The notes under the pieces were generated by a model that saw only the letters and a program-made list of their open reading frames with translations, did not search any database and was not told the DNA's origin. Shown piece after piece: positions 1 to 11,199 of a stretch of DNA of 64,000 nt. The position numbers and the translations under genes are program-made. This stretch comes from Nageia nagi. Its lineage: Eukaryota > Pinophyta. The first letter of the stretch is position 1, and each line of letters starts with the position of its first letter. The stretch lies in the NCBI GenBank assembly GCA_050084985.1, contig JBITNC010000001.1, positions 62,558,001 to 62,622,000 on the forward strand, given 5' to 3'.

Positions 1-350
1 TATAAATAAGATCCTTCCCATAGAGGAGATAGAGAGAGGATGAAATGCAAACTTACTTTGCTAAATTATATCTAGATTGCTAAGTACATTTTAGTTTATT
101 ATTTTGGCTTATATGCATGTTTGTTTCATGTTTTTTATTATAATCTTAGAGTATGAACAGGTATGTTTAATGGTTGTTGGTTTGTGCATGTGTAGGATTC
201 CAAGACTGGAAATTGATTAAAGTAAATATAAGCCAAGGAGTTTGTGAGGAAGAAGCAATTAGAATCATTCTTTTTGTAGGTTCAATTAAATGATATCTGG
301 AGCTTGAAGACATCAACAAAGAAGGGCCTCTAAGAGGCCTATATTACACT
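1..350 (+). other. possible LTR leader fragment
   Basis: The stretch opens with TATAAATAAG. At about 165-200 it has a block (GTATGTTTAATGGTTGTTGG, then a GTGTAG-GATTCC junction) that resembles the leader of the LTRs of elements A and B, where GTATGTTTGATGGGTTGTTC is followed by GTGTAG-GGTCC. This suggests the R/U5 part of a third, diverged LTR cut by the window edge. A short perfect inverted repeat (GGCCTCT-A-AGAGGCC) lies near 325-340. The resemblance is partial and judged by eye. Confidence 0.3.
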
Positions 351-1744
351 ATATTGAAGCTCTCCATTACAAGGCAATTTGTAATCAAAAATAAGTTTTA
401 TTTAGATATCAATAAATATTTTCTATTGGTTGTGAAAAAAAAAAATTTTGCTTGCTTGCAAGGTTATTTTTTGAGTAAACAATACTACTTGAATTTGTAC
501 AATAGTATGATGACTACAATATCTAGGTACAATGTATCCATTTTTTGTATTTCTTTCTATCATGATTATTATGTCCTAATTTAAAAAAAAATATTATATA
601 TGATTTGATAAAGTGGTTTTATAACTTTACAACCAAAATATTCAATTTACAAGCATTAAGTAAACACATCCACATACCCAAAAGCATGCACCATGTCATT
701 ATGCAAGAATCTTTATATCTTGCATTACTTTTCATCACTAATAACCTCTACAAGAACATTCTCCATGATTGAAATGAAATTTCCCACTTTAGCATACATA
801 TTTAAAAGGAGAATATAAGATGTAAAATATATTTAGGCTTTAATAGAAAAATTATTATTACCACATACACAAATGCCCCTATTCTTAAATTCTTATATGA
901 TTTACAAGCACCAAGAAGATACATCCACACTGAAAGTTCAAAGCTATATCTTTTTTTCACATATATAGTTTATATAGATCATTTCATATCATATGGTATA
1001 GTTGAATCATTTTATAACATATGATGGATGAGGCCAACTTATCAATTTTGGACTAGTGTTTTACACTTATAACATCCCACATGGGGAACTTATGTGGGCT
1101 CTTGTAATATTATAGGTTTTCTTTTCAAGAAGAGAAGGTAAGGGGCTAAATAACTTAGCTTATACCATTTTGATTTGAGAGGTTAGAGAACTTGGAGTAC
1201 TTCTAGTTTTTTGTAGAGAGAAGAGTCAAGCTATGGGGGTTGCAAAGAGAACCTAATAGGTATTCTTCTATGTATCTTATCAATTAATTATCATGCTTAT
1301 GGAATAAATGTCTCTAGGGACTTATTGATAAAGCCTATTTTGTATGTACACTACAATCATTGCATGCCATGAAACTATATTTGCATTATGCATCTTATCA
1401 AATAGTTCTTATAATATCAACCAAACACTTGGTGAAAATTTTGTGATCACTTGTAATATTTTAAGTTTTTTTGTATTTTTTGGGAAGATAAGCTAAGGGG
1501 TACACCACTTAGCTTGTACCCATTTTTTGTGTATCTTCAACTATTGTGGACCATAAAATTGTATTTGCATCATGCATATTATCAAACAAGACATGTATAA
1601 TGAGTCATACTAGGAATAATGCAATAAGAATCACTCATGTTGTAAGGATTTAATCCAAAATGCTTCATCATATCAAAGAGTTTGAGGGTATATTTATTTT
1701 ATCTATGAGCTATGTATCCTCCAATCATTGCAAGCCATGAAACC
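351..1744. other. gene-free spacer
   Basis: I see no credible gene. The stretch is AT-rich. The segment near 970-1050 (CATATGATGGATGAGG) resembles 15,340-15,370 on the far side of element A, so element A sits inside or beside a local duplication. Confidence 0.5.
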
Positions 1745-1881
1745 ATGCTTATAACGTTTCATATCATATAGTGTACTTAGACCATTTCATATCATATGTT
1801 ATTGCATTTAGATCATTTTATATCATATGGTGTAGTTACATCATTTCATGTCATATGGTGTAAATAGATTTCATATCATAT
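1745..1881 (+). repeat. degenerate ~30 bp tandem repeat at the insertion site
   Basis: About four imperfect copies of a unit like CATTTCATATCATATGGTGT follow each other directly before element A. The CATAT target duplication (1877-1881) comes from this repeat. Confidence 0.6.
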
Positions 1882-2950
1882 TATAGACACTCAAAATAAA
1901 CCCTACATCTAGTTTAACAACATATAAATAAATAAAATAAGTATCCTTTTAACATATATCACATTAAAATAATCATAACTCCTTATACAAGCCTCAAACA
2001 AGCTTGAAAACTCCATTATTAGATAGATCTCATTGAGTAGATGCAAAACAAGTGGTCATACGACCCCTTTTCATTAAGAAATGACCATTTGGTGATCATT
2101 TTAATATTATTATAAACATTGTGGAAAAATTGTTAACGATCTAGTATGGTCGTTGACGACCCTATAGGATCGTTGATGATCCTTGACTAATTCAAAAATA
2201 GATAAGAATCAAGGGAATAGCCCAACATGCATGATTTAGGATTTTTTATGTAGATTTGGGATAAGAATACCTCAAAATTTGTACGGGATGTTACCTTGAA
2301 TTTTGTTCCAGCAAGATAATGTATAACAAACATTTGAGCCTATAAATATAAGATCTATATATGAACAAAGGGACCCAATTTTCATAAGCGAAGCTCTACC
2401 AAGATCAAACCAGAAGCTCTACCAAGATCAGACCAAAAGCTCTACTAAGATCAAACCAGAAGCTCTACCATTAAGATCACTTAGAGGTTATATTATTTTA
2501 AGTTTCCTTATTTTATCTTTTGTTATTATTATTACATTATATTATATATATATGATGTATTTAATTATGTTTTGCATATGATATGTTAGGTATGTTTGAT
2601 GGGTTGTTCATTTCCATGTGTGTAGGGTCCATACAGGAAAGGAGATCAGCACATCATTGTACGAAGGAATATAATCACAATAAAAAAGACAAAATCCAAA
2701 AAATTACAAAGTGCACTATAATAGTGGAGATCATCAATGATTCATACATCGATCGTTGTCGATCCATACATCGATCATTATTGATCCATATAGATCGATG
2801 AAGATCCTCATTGTATTAAATTTCATTCAATCTTTTTGGATATAATATCTACCTTATTATTGATGTGTAATGTTGAATGTGTTCTGATTTATTATGTTGA
2901 ATGGTTAATTTGGCTAAATTGAGTTTTAGGTGCACAATTTAATATACACA
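1882..2950 (+). repeat. element A 5' LTR
   Basis: It is nearly identical to 13867-14917 and ends ATATACACA just before the primer-binding site. It contains a CGATC-rich stretch (about 2131-2186), a TATA box (2341-2350), a ~27 bp tandem repeat based on AGCTCTACCAAGATCA (about 2392-2480), and a GT...GTGTAG segment at 2487-2625 that could be a leader intron. Confidence 0.9.
2341..2350 (+). promoter_or_regulatory. LTR TATA box, element A
   Basis: TATAAATATA lies in the LTR. The block GAACAAAGGGACCCAATTTT follows at about 2363-2382 and is also present downstream of the TATA box in element B's LTRs (about 20,580 and 35,890 on the minus strand). This supports a shared core promoter and transcript start. 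The matching TATA in the 3' LTR is at 14306-14315. Confidence 0.6.
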
Positions 2951-2953
2951 ATC

Positions 2954-2972
2954 TGGTGCTAGAAGGAGGGCC
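2954..2972 (+). other. primer-binding site, element A
   Basis: TGGTGCTAGAAGGAGGGCC begins three bases after the LTR. Element B has the same site with TGGCGC at the same place. The TGG start fits the CCA end of a tRNA, but I cannot assign the tRNA from memory. Confidence 0.7.
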
Positions 2973-3399
2973 TCTTGCATGCATTCAGAGAATTGGAATG
3001 AAAACAGGCTTGAGTTTCTTTTGTTTTAATCATATTTTGATTCTATTTGCATCTTGTAGAACTATAAACTAACTTAATCTATTTCATCTGTTGTTTGTTT
3101 TTGTTTATTATATTTTTCTTGGATCGATGATGATCGGACCATAATCGCCAATGATATCTGTAAAATCATCAACGATCTCTATTAAAATTGGTATGTTTTC
3201 TAATCTGACATAAATACAGTAAGTGTAAGTAGGCATTTAAAATGATAGTTGGTAAAATTTGCTCGTGATCTCTTTGCTCAGAGTGCATGTAGAAAATGGG
3301 TAACAAAAACTTTAAATGCATTTTTATTTAATGTATGTTATGAATAATGTTTGTTTGTTTTTATTCTCTTGGGTTAAGGGTATGTACATTAACTAAATG

Positions 3400-4100
3400 C
3401 TTCTTATCTTGCCTACTTATGCTCTCCCTTTACGCTTTATGCGATCTGAGGTGACCAGAATAGGCTTGATAAGAAGAAGGAATTAATCTTTTTTTTCTCT
3501 TATTTACACTATCACTAATTGGTTAATTTATCACACATAATGACCTCTTATCAAGTTTGCCCTTACCACTCCAATGGAGGTCGAAGGGATATGTGACTAG
3601 TAAGAGAAGGTAATTTACTACACTTAATACTTCCACTATTGGAAGGAGTAAATGAATCACACTTAATTTGGAATGAACCTAAGGTAAATAAATCTGGTTT
3701 TGGGTAGTATAAATCATATTAAAAGGTTAATGAATTGGGTGGATTCGAATACACTAAGTTACTTTCACTTAACAAAGTATGCTCTCACTTTTGTGCTAAT
3801 ACACGATCTGAAGTGATCAGAAATAAGTTAAGTGAAAGAGGTAAAATTTATTCACATCTTATTTGGAAATATACTTCACATTAACACTCTTAAAGATGTC
3901 TTCCCTTACCACTCCATTGGAGGTCGAAGGGATTTGTGACTCTTGGAGGAGTAATTAAACCTCACTTAACTAATTCATCTACACTTAATGGCTTCTTACC
4001 AAGTCTGCTCTTACACTCCATTGGAGGTCGAAGAGATATGTGACTAGTAAGAAGAGGGAATTTATCACACATAATACTTCCATAGCTGGAAGGGGTTAAT
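3400..4100 (+). repeat. duplicated leader modules, element A
   Basis: A module reading ACTCCATTGGAGGTCGAAGG, followed by GATATGTGACTAGTAAGA, occurs three times (about 3567, 3911 and 4015). It interleaves with a module containing CGATCTGAGGTGACCAGAAT (about 3443, and a diverged copy near 3803). Element B carries single copies in its leader at about 34,760-34,900 on the minus strand. The core CTCCAATGGAG can fold on itself. Confidence 0.6.
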
Positions 4101-5100
4101 GAATGTCATTAAGAGGTTGGATAATGAATCACATTATAATTAAAAAAAAAAAGAACAACGGGTTTATTAAGGTCAAACTCCACTAAAAATAAACTTTTGA
4201 TTGTATCACATTGAGATAAGATAAGTAAATAGACATGAATGTTTGGGAGGGTAGTATGCATAAGTGTATTTTACTTGTTTAAATGTATTTCATAAGGCCT
4301 TAAAGAAATAATTAAACATTAACGAGTTGGATGTTATTACCAACCATTAATTCTTACTTCTTAGAACCCACCGACATAACATACTTGAAACCATAGAGCA
4401 AGTTACACTTGGAAGTGATGACCAAGGTGACTTTTCCATAGGTAGGAGTCAAAAAAGAGACTCATCTATAACCAAGCCAAAAAGCCATAGAGACTTGTAA
4501 ACATTAATTAGGATTATCCAACCTACCTTGTTTAACACTTGACTAGTCAAAACAAACTAGGAAAATTAAAAATGAACAACTCATATTGTTCATTTAACTT
4601 GGACATTAAAAATATGTGAAAAATTTAAAAAAGATAATCACATCGTTAAAAGTAAGTTTGCATATAGGATGTTTGTGCATTAAATTATTTTCTCAAAAAC
4701 ATAATATAAAAAATAAAAATAGAGTTTCTTTTTTACGATGTTTGTTTATAATATTTAAAAAAAAAATTTACTTAATCGATTCATTAAATCATTTTGACAC
4801 TTAATTAACATATATTGATATATTTCTATTATATGCGAATTCAATAGGTCCTACAAACTAATAGGACTAAAAAGTAATAAAACATTTTTTGAATTTTATC
4901 ATCATGAGGTTCATCTTAGATGCACTTCTGAATTATATTCCATTTCCAATCCAAGTGAAATCCAAAAAATGAGAAAATTGGTTACCTCTTGCTAAACACC
5001 CTTTGGAAATGCATCCTACTTCCTTTAAGGTTGCAAAAAATGATCTTCACATCAACATTGAGAAGCTTCTAGCATATTTAGCAGAGCTAGAATGATGTTC
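4101..5100 (+). other. conserved 5' leader, element A
   Basis: This is non-coding leader between the primer-binding site and Gag. The part at about 4420-4610 (ATTATCCAACCTACCTTGTT and neighbours) matches element B's leader at about 34,430-34,560 on the other strand. Conservation of non-coding leader between otherwise diverged elements points to a function in the RNA such as packaging or translation (inference). Confidence 0.5.
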
Positions 5101-6720
5101 TATCTCCCTTCTTCAACCTTCAAAGAACCTCATTAGATTTTATGAAAAGTTAGGATATGGTTCATCTATTCCTTCATCCTCATCATGGGAAGAGTTTGAT
5201 ATTGAAAACCATAAACTTGACATACAAATTGAAAATTCTTTAACACATCATGTCAAGTTCAAAGCTGATTATGCATCTCCTTTTGAGACTATCAAAACTA
5301 ATGAATCCAGTCTGCTAAGGGATGATTTGAGTATTAATGCCAAAGGCCTTGATGCAATATCCTATGCTAAATCATATGACCTCCTAGAGTTAGATACCTT
5401 GATGTCTTCACCCCAACCTTGGGATGAATATGATATTAAAGAAGAGGAGCTTGACATGAATCTTGAAGACCTTTTAGAACATTCCTCAAAATTACAATTT
5501 CATTCTCCTCACCTTCTTGAGGCTACAAGACCTTCCATTGATTCCTAGGAATCTCATGATATTCTTGAGTTCAAGGATGAAACTTGTTCACTCTCATCAC
5601 AGGTAGAAATTGAAGAACCTCACATAAGAATTAAAAAATCCATAGATTGTATTATTGAATCTCAAGAATTTCAATCATAAAGAAATGAAAAATATAAAAA
5701 TAAAATTTCCAAAGCTAACACACATGAGCTTAGGAATGAACATCCATGTGGGGAAACAACACATCATGATAATGATACAAAGTTTTATGAGGATGAATGT
5801 TGTTTGAACCCACTAAAAATACCTTCAAAATATCAAACTAGCTTGATGAAAAATTGGGAATGTGATAAAGAAGATAGCCCTATAACAAATAAATTACTTA
5901 GAAATATTTTCTATGATGAAAAAGCTAAGAATATTTTGCAAAGGGAATCCCATAAACAACAACAAGCATGTTCTTCTTATGATAAACATGATAAAACCTT
6001 CAATGAGTTTGCAAAGAAATGAGACAAGAAGAGATAAGACAAAAGCATGATGTAAAAACTTATGCAAACCAAAAGAGTCAAGCTTGGTCATAGTTATCAT
6101 CTCTTCTCAATCACCATGCAAGTGGATATCAAAACTCTAATCTTGATCAACAAAGAGAATTACCTCTTAAGAGCTTAGATTATCAACCTCAAAACCCCTC
6201 TTCACAAGCTAGGATAATTGACCCCACCTATCAAAAAACACCTTATAGGGCTAAGTCTTGTATGGAAGATTTTGATAGAATGACCTTGTATTCAGTAAGA
6301 ACCTCACAAACAACTCCTCAATGTAAGATCTCAAACAAATTCTTCTATGATCCTTACTCCTATGAGAAACCCTCATCGCAAGAAAAATGTAGAAAAGCTT
6401 TAGCTAAACAATTCAAGGTAGGAGAGATACCCTCTTTTGCGGAGTTGGAGGCAAAGAGAAAACACATAGAGAGAGATTGTGAAGAAACTATAAACTTTAG
6501 TAAAAGATATGAAGATGTTAAACATAATTTAAAAGAGGAAGCCAAACTTAAAGAAAAGAATATAGAACTCAAAGAAAAAGAAAAGCAAGAGCTTGACAAA
6601 CAATGACAAATTTTTGATAAGGTAAAATAAGAAGTTCGAGATAGTTGGTTACTTCATGAGAAGTCTCAACAAAATAAAGTACAACCATCTACAACTCTTA
6701 GAAATCCAATGTAAGGGCAT
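5100..6720 (+). pseudogene. Gag N-terminal extension with internal duplication, element A
   Basis: This is a broken coding stretch for a long acidic and charged protein upstream of the Gag core. One frame is open from about 5100 to 5548 and contains two copies of a motif W-[ED]-E-[FY]-D-I-x4-L-D, 78 codons apart (Trp codons at 5186 and 5420). After several stops, 6262-6606 encodes a Lys/Glu-rich, coiled-coil-like segment. Its 'KVGEIPSFAEL' resembles 'KVKEIPSYEEL' of element B at about 33,570 (minus). Tat and Ogre-type elements often have long N-terminal Gag extensions; the function of this part is unknown. It is too damaged to give one product. Confidence 0.55.
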
Positions 6721-6859
6721 CATTTACTTCTAATCTTCCATCATTACCATCTTCATCACTGTTGTCAAGATCTCTTTCTGATGATGAATCTTATAATTCA
6801 AACCTGAAGTCAAAAAGAAACACCAATCATAGAAGATACCGAAAACATCCTTAGGGTAG

Positions 6860-7810
6860 TTGGAAAATAATAAATTAGAGGATTTCATGAATAAAGAAAT
6901 GAACATATCAGGGTTCAAGAAGTTGACATATAACAATATTTGCAATGAACCCATCCATCCAATTGTCCCTAAGAAGAAATTACCTTACAACTTTGAAATA
7001 CCTAAGATAATTCCTTTTACAGGAAATAAGGATCCTAAGAAACATTTAAGGTGGTTTAAGTTTTCAAATTACCTAATTTCTAATGATGAGGTCTTGATGA
7101 TACCTTTGTTCCCCATGATGCTTGCATCCCAATCCCTGGAATGGTATAATAATTTGCCACGACATAGTATTTATTCATTTTCCCAATTGGCAAACTTGTT
7201 CTTACAACATTTTAGGATTTATATCAAAGAGGAATCTTCTATTATGGATCTTGTAGAACTAAAACAATCTCAGAATGAATCAATTATTAACTTTGTTTCA
7301 TGATGGAAGGATATACTCTATGGCATGCCCTATACCTTACCTCAAGAGGAGTTAGTTAAATTATTCAGTCAAAATTGTTTAAGGCCTATAGCTAGTATAT
7401 TACAAATCCAACAATATAATACTCTCGAAGAAGTTATTGCTCAAGTAGTTATAATTGAGAAGGTCAAGATTGAATATGGTGAAATAAAAATTATGAGAAA
7501 AGAAAAATATAACAAAAATGAGTATTGTAATTATCACCATCAAAGAGGTCATAGTACGAAAAATTGTCTAGCATTGAGAAATAGAACTCAAAATTCAATC
7601 AAAGATAATAACTTGGAAGTTGAAGACCATACTTCTATTTCAGATCAAAATTTAAAAAATTATCAAGACTCACTTCCTTCATATCAAGTAAATATAGTAT
7701 TTATTATACCTAATTATAGTCAAGTGACACCTACTTGGAATCCAAGTAATCAACCTATTATAAGAATAGTTGGAGTTGATACTGGAACTCAAAACATACA
7801 AGAAAAATAA
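6860..7810 (+). pseudogene. Gag core and zinc knuckle, element A
   Basis: Two frames, 6860-7303 and 7325-7810, together cover the Gag core and nucleocapsid. The first has the retrotransposon Gag signature ('ASQSLEWYNNLP' and 'FLQHFRI') and aligns closely with element B at 32,133-32,813. The second continues the alignment ('MPYTLPQEELVKLFSQ') and ends with a knuckle C-x2-H-x4-H-x4-C, in which the second Cys of the usual CCHC is His, as in element B. The break at 7301-7303 is TGA where element B has Arg before Trp, consistent with CGA to TGA. The protein would coat the element RNA and form virus-like particles. Confidence 0.8.
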
Positions 7811-7840
7811 ATTGATATATCATATAATCAAAAATCCAAA

Positions 7841-8812
7841 ATGAAAGTTCCTCCATTGGTACATCAGCCTATAATTTCTTTTTATGACCATGAGAGACAA
7901 CCAAACAAGGGACCTCAAGGGTTAGATCCACCTCTCCATGTCATCGGTAAAGTAAATGGTAAAATTGTTAAGAGGATATTAATAGATGAAGGGTCAGATG
8001 TCAATATCATATCTACATTGGCATATCACAAATTGAATCTTCCTTTCTCTCATATTTCTTTACCATCATTACAAATAAAAGCATTTAATAATGCCTTATG
8101 TTCAACAATAGGGTCGATAGTGTTACCCATCACCATTGGATGTAAGATGATACAAACATCATTATATATCATCGAAGGAAACATTGAACAATATAATATT
8201 CTTTTAGGTAGACCATGGATTCAAGAAATGGAATGTGTCCCATCTACATTTCATGGTTGTCTAAAATACATTCATGAGGGAGTACTCCATTGTGTACGAA
8301 GAGATGAAAATCCATACTCACATTATAATATTACAAAATCATCGAAAACAAAACCTCCTATGCAAAAGTCAAAGGGGAAATCATCATCCATCTCTGCTAG
8401 GCAAGGGCATAATCATAAAGATATGAGATGGAAATTAAAATACAAAGATGATTACATTGATGGAATGCAATCATCAAAACAACCTAAGAGGGTGGTAGAT
8501 CATATAATGAAAGAAAACCTAAAGCCTAAGTCAATAAAATACGATAAGTATGGACATCATGTTTATCATCATCAATTGGGGCATGATACTAAACATTGCC
8601 ACCAATTAAATCATGCCCTTCATGATTTGATGGATGATAGACAATTTGAAGTAGATATACCTTTATTGATAGATAAAAATTTACATCATCTACAAAATAC
8701 ATACATACATTCCACACAATTAAATAATGATGAATTATGTTATTTGCATAAGGATATTAAATCTCCTTCACATCATTCACATTGGGGCAGTCATCCCCCA
8801 TATTACTTTTGA
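7841..8812 (+). CDS. aspartic protease fused to a second zinc-knuckle-like module, element A
   Basis: This is an intact 323-residue frame. Residues about 1-165 are a retropepsin-type protease: active-site region 'ILIDEGSDVNII' (Asp49) and the flap/C-terminal landmark 'ILLGRPWI'. It is homologous to element B's protease at 30,223-31,410. The usual D-[ST]-G is D-E-G here and in B, so the change is a family trait, not decay. After a basic linker, residues 233-290 repeat the Gag knuckle region: H240-x2-H243-x4-H248-x4-C253, with similar flanks before ('KPKSIKYDKY') and after ('HDLMDDRQFEVD'). No RT follows. The upstream Gag frame ends at 7810, so this was probably expressed by frameshift or readthrough in a Gag-Pro polyprotein. 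Protease call strong; the role of the second knuckle is unknown. Confidence 0.8.
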   Translation: MKVPPLVHQPIISFYDHERQPNKGPQGLDPPLHVIGKVNGKIVKRILIDEGSDVNIISTLAYHKLNLPFSHISLPSLQIKAFNNALCSTIGSIVLPITIGCKMIQTSLYIIEGNIEQYNILLGRPWIQEMECVPSTFHGCLKYIHEGVLHCVRRDENPYSHYNITKSSKTKPPMQKSKGKSSSISARQGHNHKDMRWKLKYKDDYIDGMQSSKQPKRVVDHIMKENLKPKSIKYDKYGHHVYHHQLGHDTKHCHQLNHALHDLMDDRQFEVDIPLLIDKNLHHLQNTYIHSTQLNNDELCYLHKDIKSPSHHSHWGSHPPYYF

Positions 8813-9329
8813 TCTCCTCATGTTTTACATAGATCACATTGGGGCAATTTCCCTCCATCATATAAAAAAAATCATCAAAACATGATTTAGAAATCACACA
8901 AACATCAAAATATGATTAAAAACTAAAATGATCATATCTAATTTTGAAATAGGTTATAATATGTTTATTGCATTTCCATGTCTTCCCCTTTTTCCACCTC
9001 ATATTCATCCCCCATTATGTTGGAATATTTGAGTACCAGATTATATTCTAACAATTCATCAAGGCATATATACTATACATTATCCATGATCACTTCCATA
9101 CCATTATACAAATATGTTTAATACTTATTGTAAAAGAAATAGTTTATGAAATTAATATTCTTATTGACTTTACCAACCTTCATCATGAAATTTTTGAAAT
9201 TTTGGATGATAAACAAACATGATTATGATACACTTAAGGTTATTACAGACTCATACACATCTTCACATTTAAATAATCTTAAAATAGTCAAGAATGAGGT
9301 GTTACAAGAGCATGATTTCAAGTGAAAGT
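8813..9329 (+). other. non-coding remnant at the pol deletion, element A
   Basis: Element B carries over 5 kb of RT, RNase H, integrase and extra ORF at the equivalent place. Here only about 500 bp of AT-rich DNA without a usable frame remains. A repeated 'SHWG-x2-PP' coding pattern straddles the protease ORF end. Confidence 0.5.
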
Positions 9330-9620
9330 ATTACATGTTCATCCTATTATTCGCTTCATCTCAAACCCAAGAATCATTTGATAGTTAAAAAAAAAAGAGG
9401 TGAAAAGAGATGACAAAAAAAAAAATTACTACATCATATCAATGATTCTTGGGTGATTACAATATCCTCTACCAGGGCTATGGACGCCTGACTGGCAATA
9501 GAGCAAGGTTGTAGTGGGATCGAGGTGTTAATCCCCATCGGGGCTATGGATGCCTATCTGGCAATGGGGCATACCTTACGAGTGGCAACATGTCCATATT
9601 GGTTAGTGACCTTCTTTCCT
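9330..9620 (+). repeat. GC-richer block shared with element B
   Basis: The segment around GGGCTATGGACGCCTGACTG at about 9475 matches element B near 24,340-24,375 on the minus strand. It is followed by a diverged second copy (GGGGCTATGGATGCCTATCT, about 9540). The flanking CCCAAGAATCATTTG and TTCTTGGGTGATTACAATAT are also shared. It does not look coding and is clearly richer in G+C than its surroundings. A structured RNA element is possible (inference). Confidence 0.55.
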
Positions 9621-10086
9621 ATGGACCTCTATATGTTTCATATGGATGAACTAGCTTATATATTTTATGCTCTTATGACATTTGGTTTGAGATTATCTAG
9701 AGATGGAAATAAACATCATTGCACACACATGAGTCTATGATAATTTTGAGAACATCATGACTTTGTTTTATATCATCTAAAGAAGAAAAAATCTAATGGT
9801 GATTGGTTAATATGGTCAACTTGAATATTATGATCATTACATTTCTTCATCATCCCATGCCTCCATCTCATACTATTTATTATTACATAGTAATTAATAT
9901 TACACTTATATTTATCAATGCCTTGATGAGTTGATTAGTTTATCTCTCTAAATACTAATACCTCCTATGTCTATTCATTTGTTATACTATTTTCATATTA
10001 ACATCCACCACCACCCCATACACATTATACTATACCAACTTTCATATTTTATTATCCAACATCCATATATTTTCTAATCTATCTTT

Positions 10087-10462
10087 ATTGATTGTTAAAT
10101 TGGAGGTGCTTCCATATTATTTGAGAAAAAGAGCGAGTAATTGCTCTCCCCATTAATATGGGAGTCAACATTTTTGTTGTTAAAACCTTTTACTTCTATT
10201 CTTATCTACAAGTTTAAGCAAGAAATTGCCCTTAGTAGATTGATAAAAGTCAATCCTAGAACATTGTTAAATTTTATAGCTTCCATTATTATTTGGGATC
10301 GAGAATAAGAAATTATTCTCCCCATTGAATTGGAAGTCAATGTTCCTTTCCTATCATATCCCATCCATTTTAACCCCTTAGAACATCGTTAAAAAGCTTC
10401 CATCATTCCTTGGGATCGAGAGTAAGAAATTGCTCTTCCCTTTGAATTAGAAGTCGATGTTC
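10087..10462 (+). repeat. hairpin-ended ~85 bp tandem units, element A
   Basis: Three clear and one faded unit share a core like GGGATCGAGAATAAGAAATT. Clear units lie at about 10,087-10,174, 10,258-10,346 and 10,381-10,462, with a faded one near 10,205-10,255. The better copies begin GAACAT(T/C)GTTAA and end (A/G)ATGTTC, so their ends are inverted repeats. They align with the three units of element B at 23,619-23,971 read on the minus strand. Confidence 0.55.
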
Positions 10463-10499
10463 TTCTTCCCTTTCCATTCATTATCATCTACCCATAAAT

Positions 10500-11190
10500 T
10501 GAATGTGTGTTACATCTTGTTCCATATCCCTTGTACATGTTATCATAAAATAAAAAGTATTAGTAACCAAATCTGGTAAATGATACAATCTAATATTGCA
10601 ATTTTTCAAATCATTATCCTTAAATTTGAGGATATTTAATAATATCAAAATCAACATTTAAAAAATAAAAATATAATAATAATCCCATACATCTTTGATG
10701 AGATAATTGTTATTGTCATATTCCTTATCATGAATCTTTGATGATATCAAATTATAAATAGTTCCGTCCTAAAGTCTTTGATGGGGCAATTACCATTATT
10801 TTATTCATCATAAGTACTTGATTAGGTATATAAATATAAAATCAATAAAAATATAAAATACAAAAAAAAAAAATCAAAATCAACATCGATGATTGAAATG
10901 ACAATAAAACTAATAAAAATAATCGAAGTACTTATTCGAACTTAGAGATACACCATCAATGTATAGCACATCAAAGTACATTCATGATTAAAGTTTAATA
11001 ATCATGCTTTTAAATTTCTTAAGAATGAATAATAAAATACATAATATATATCATCTATCATTATGTCGACCTTTGTAGCAAACTTGATTTTGTATCACCA
11101 TCTCGATAAATGAGGTAGAATGCATTTGTCTTGTTTTCAAGTCTTGTTCAACAAAAAACCTCAATCATGGAAAAACATGTTTCTAATGAT
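10500..11190 (+). other. AT-rich internal non-coding DNA, element A
   Basis: I see no gene or clear repeat here. It is internal 3' non-coding sequence of the element. Confidence 0.4.
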
Positions 11191-11199
11191 TTTTGCAAG

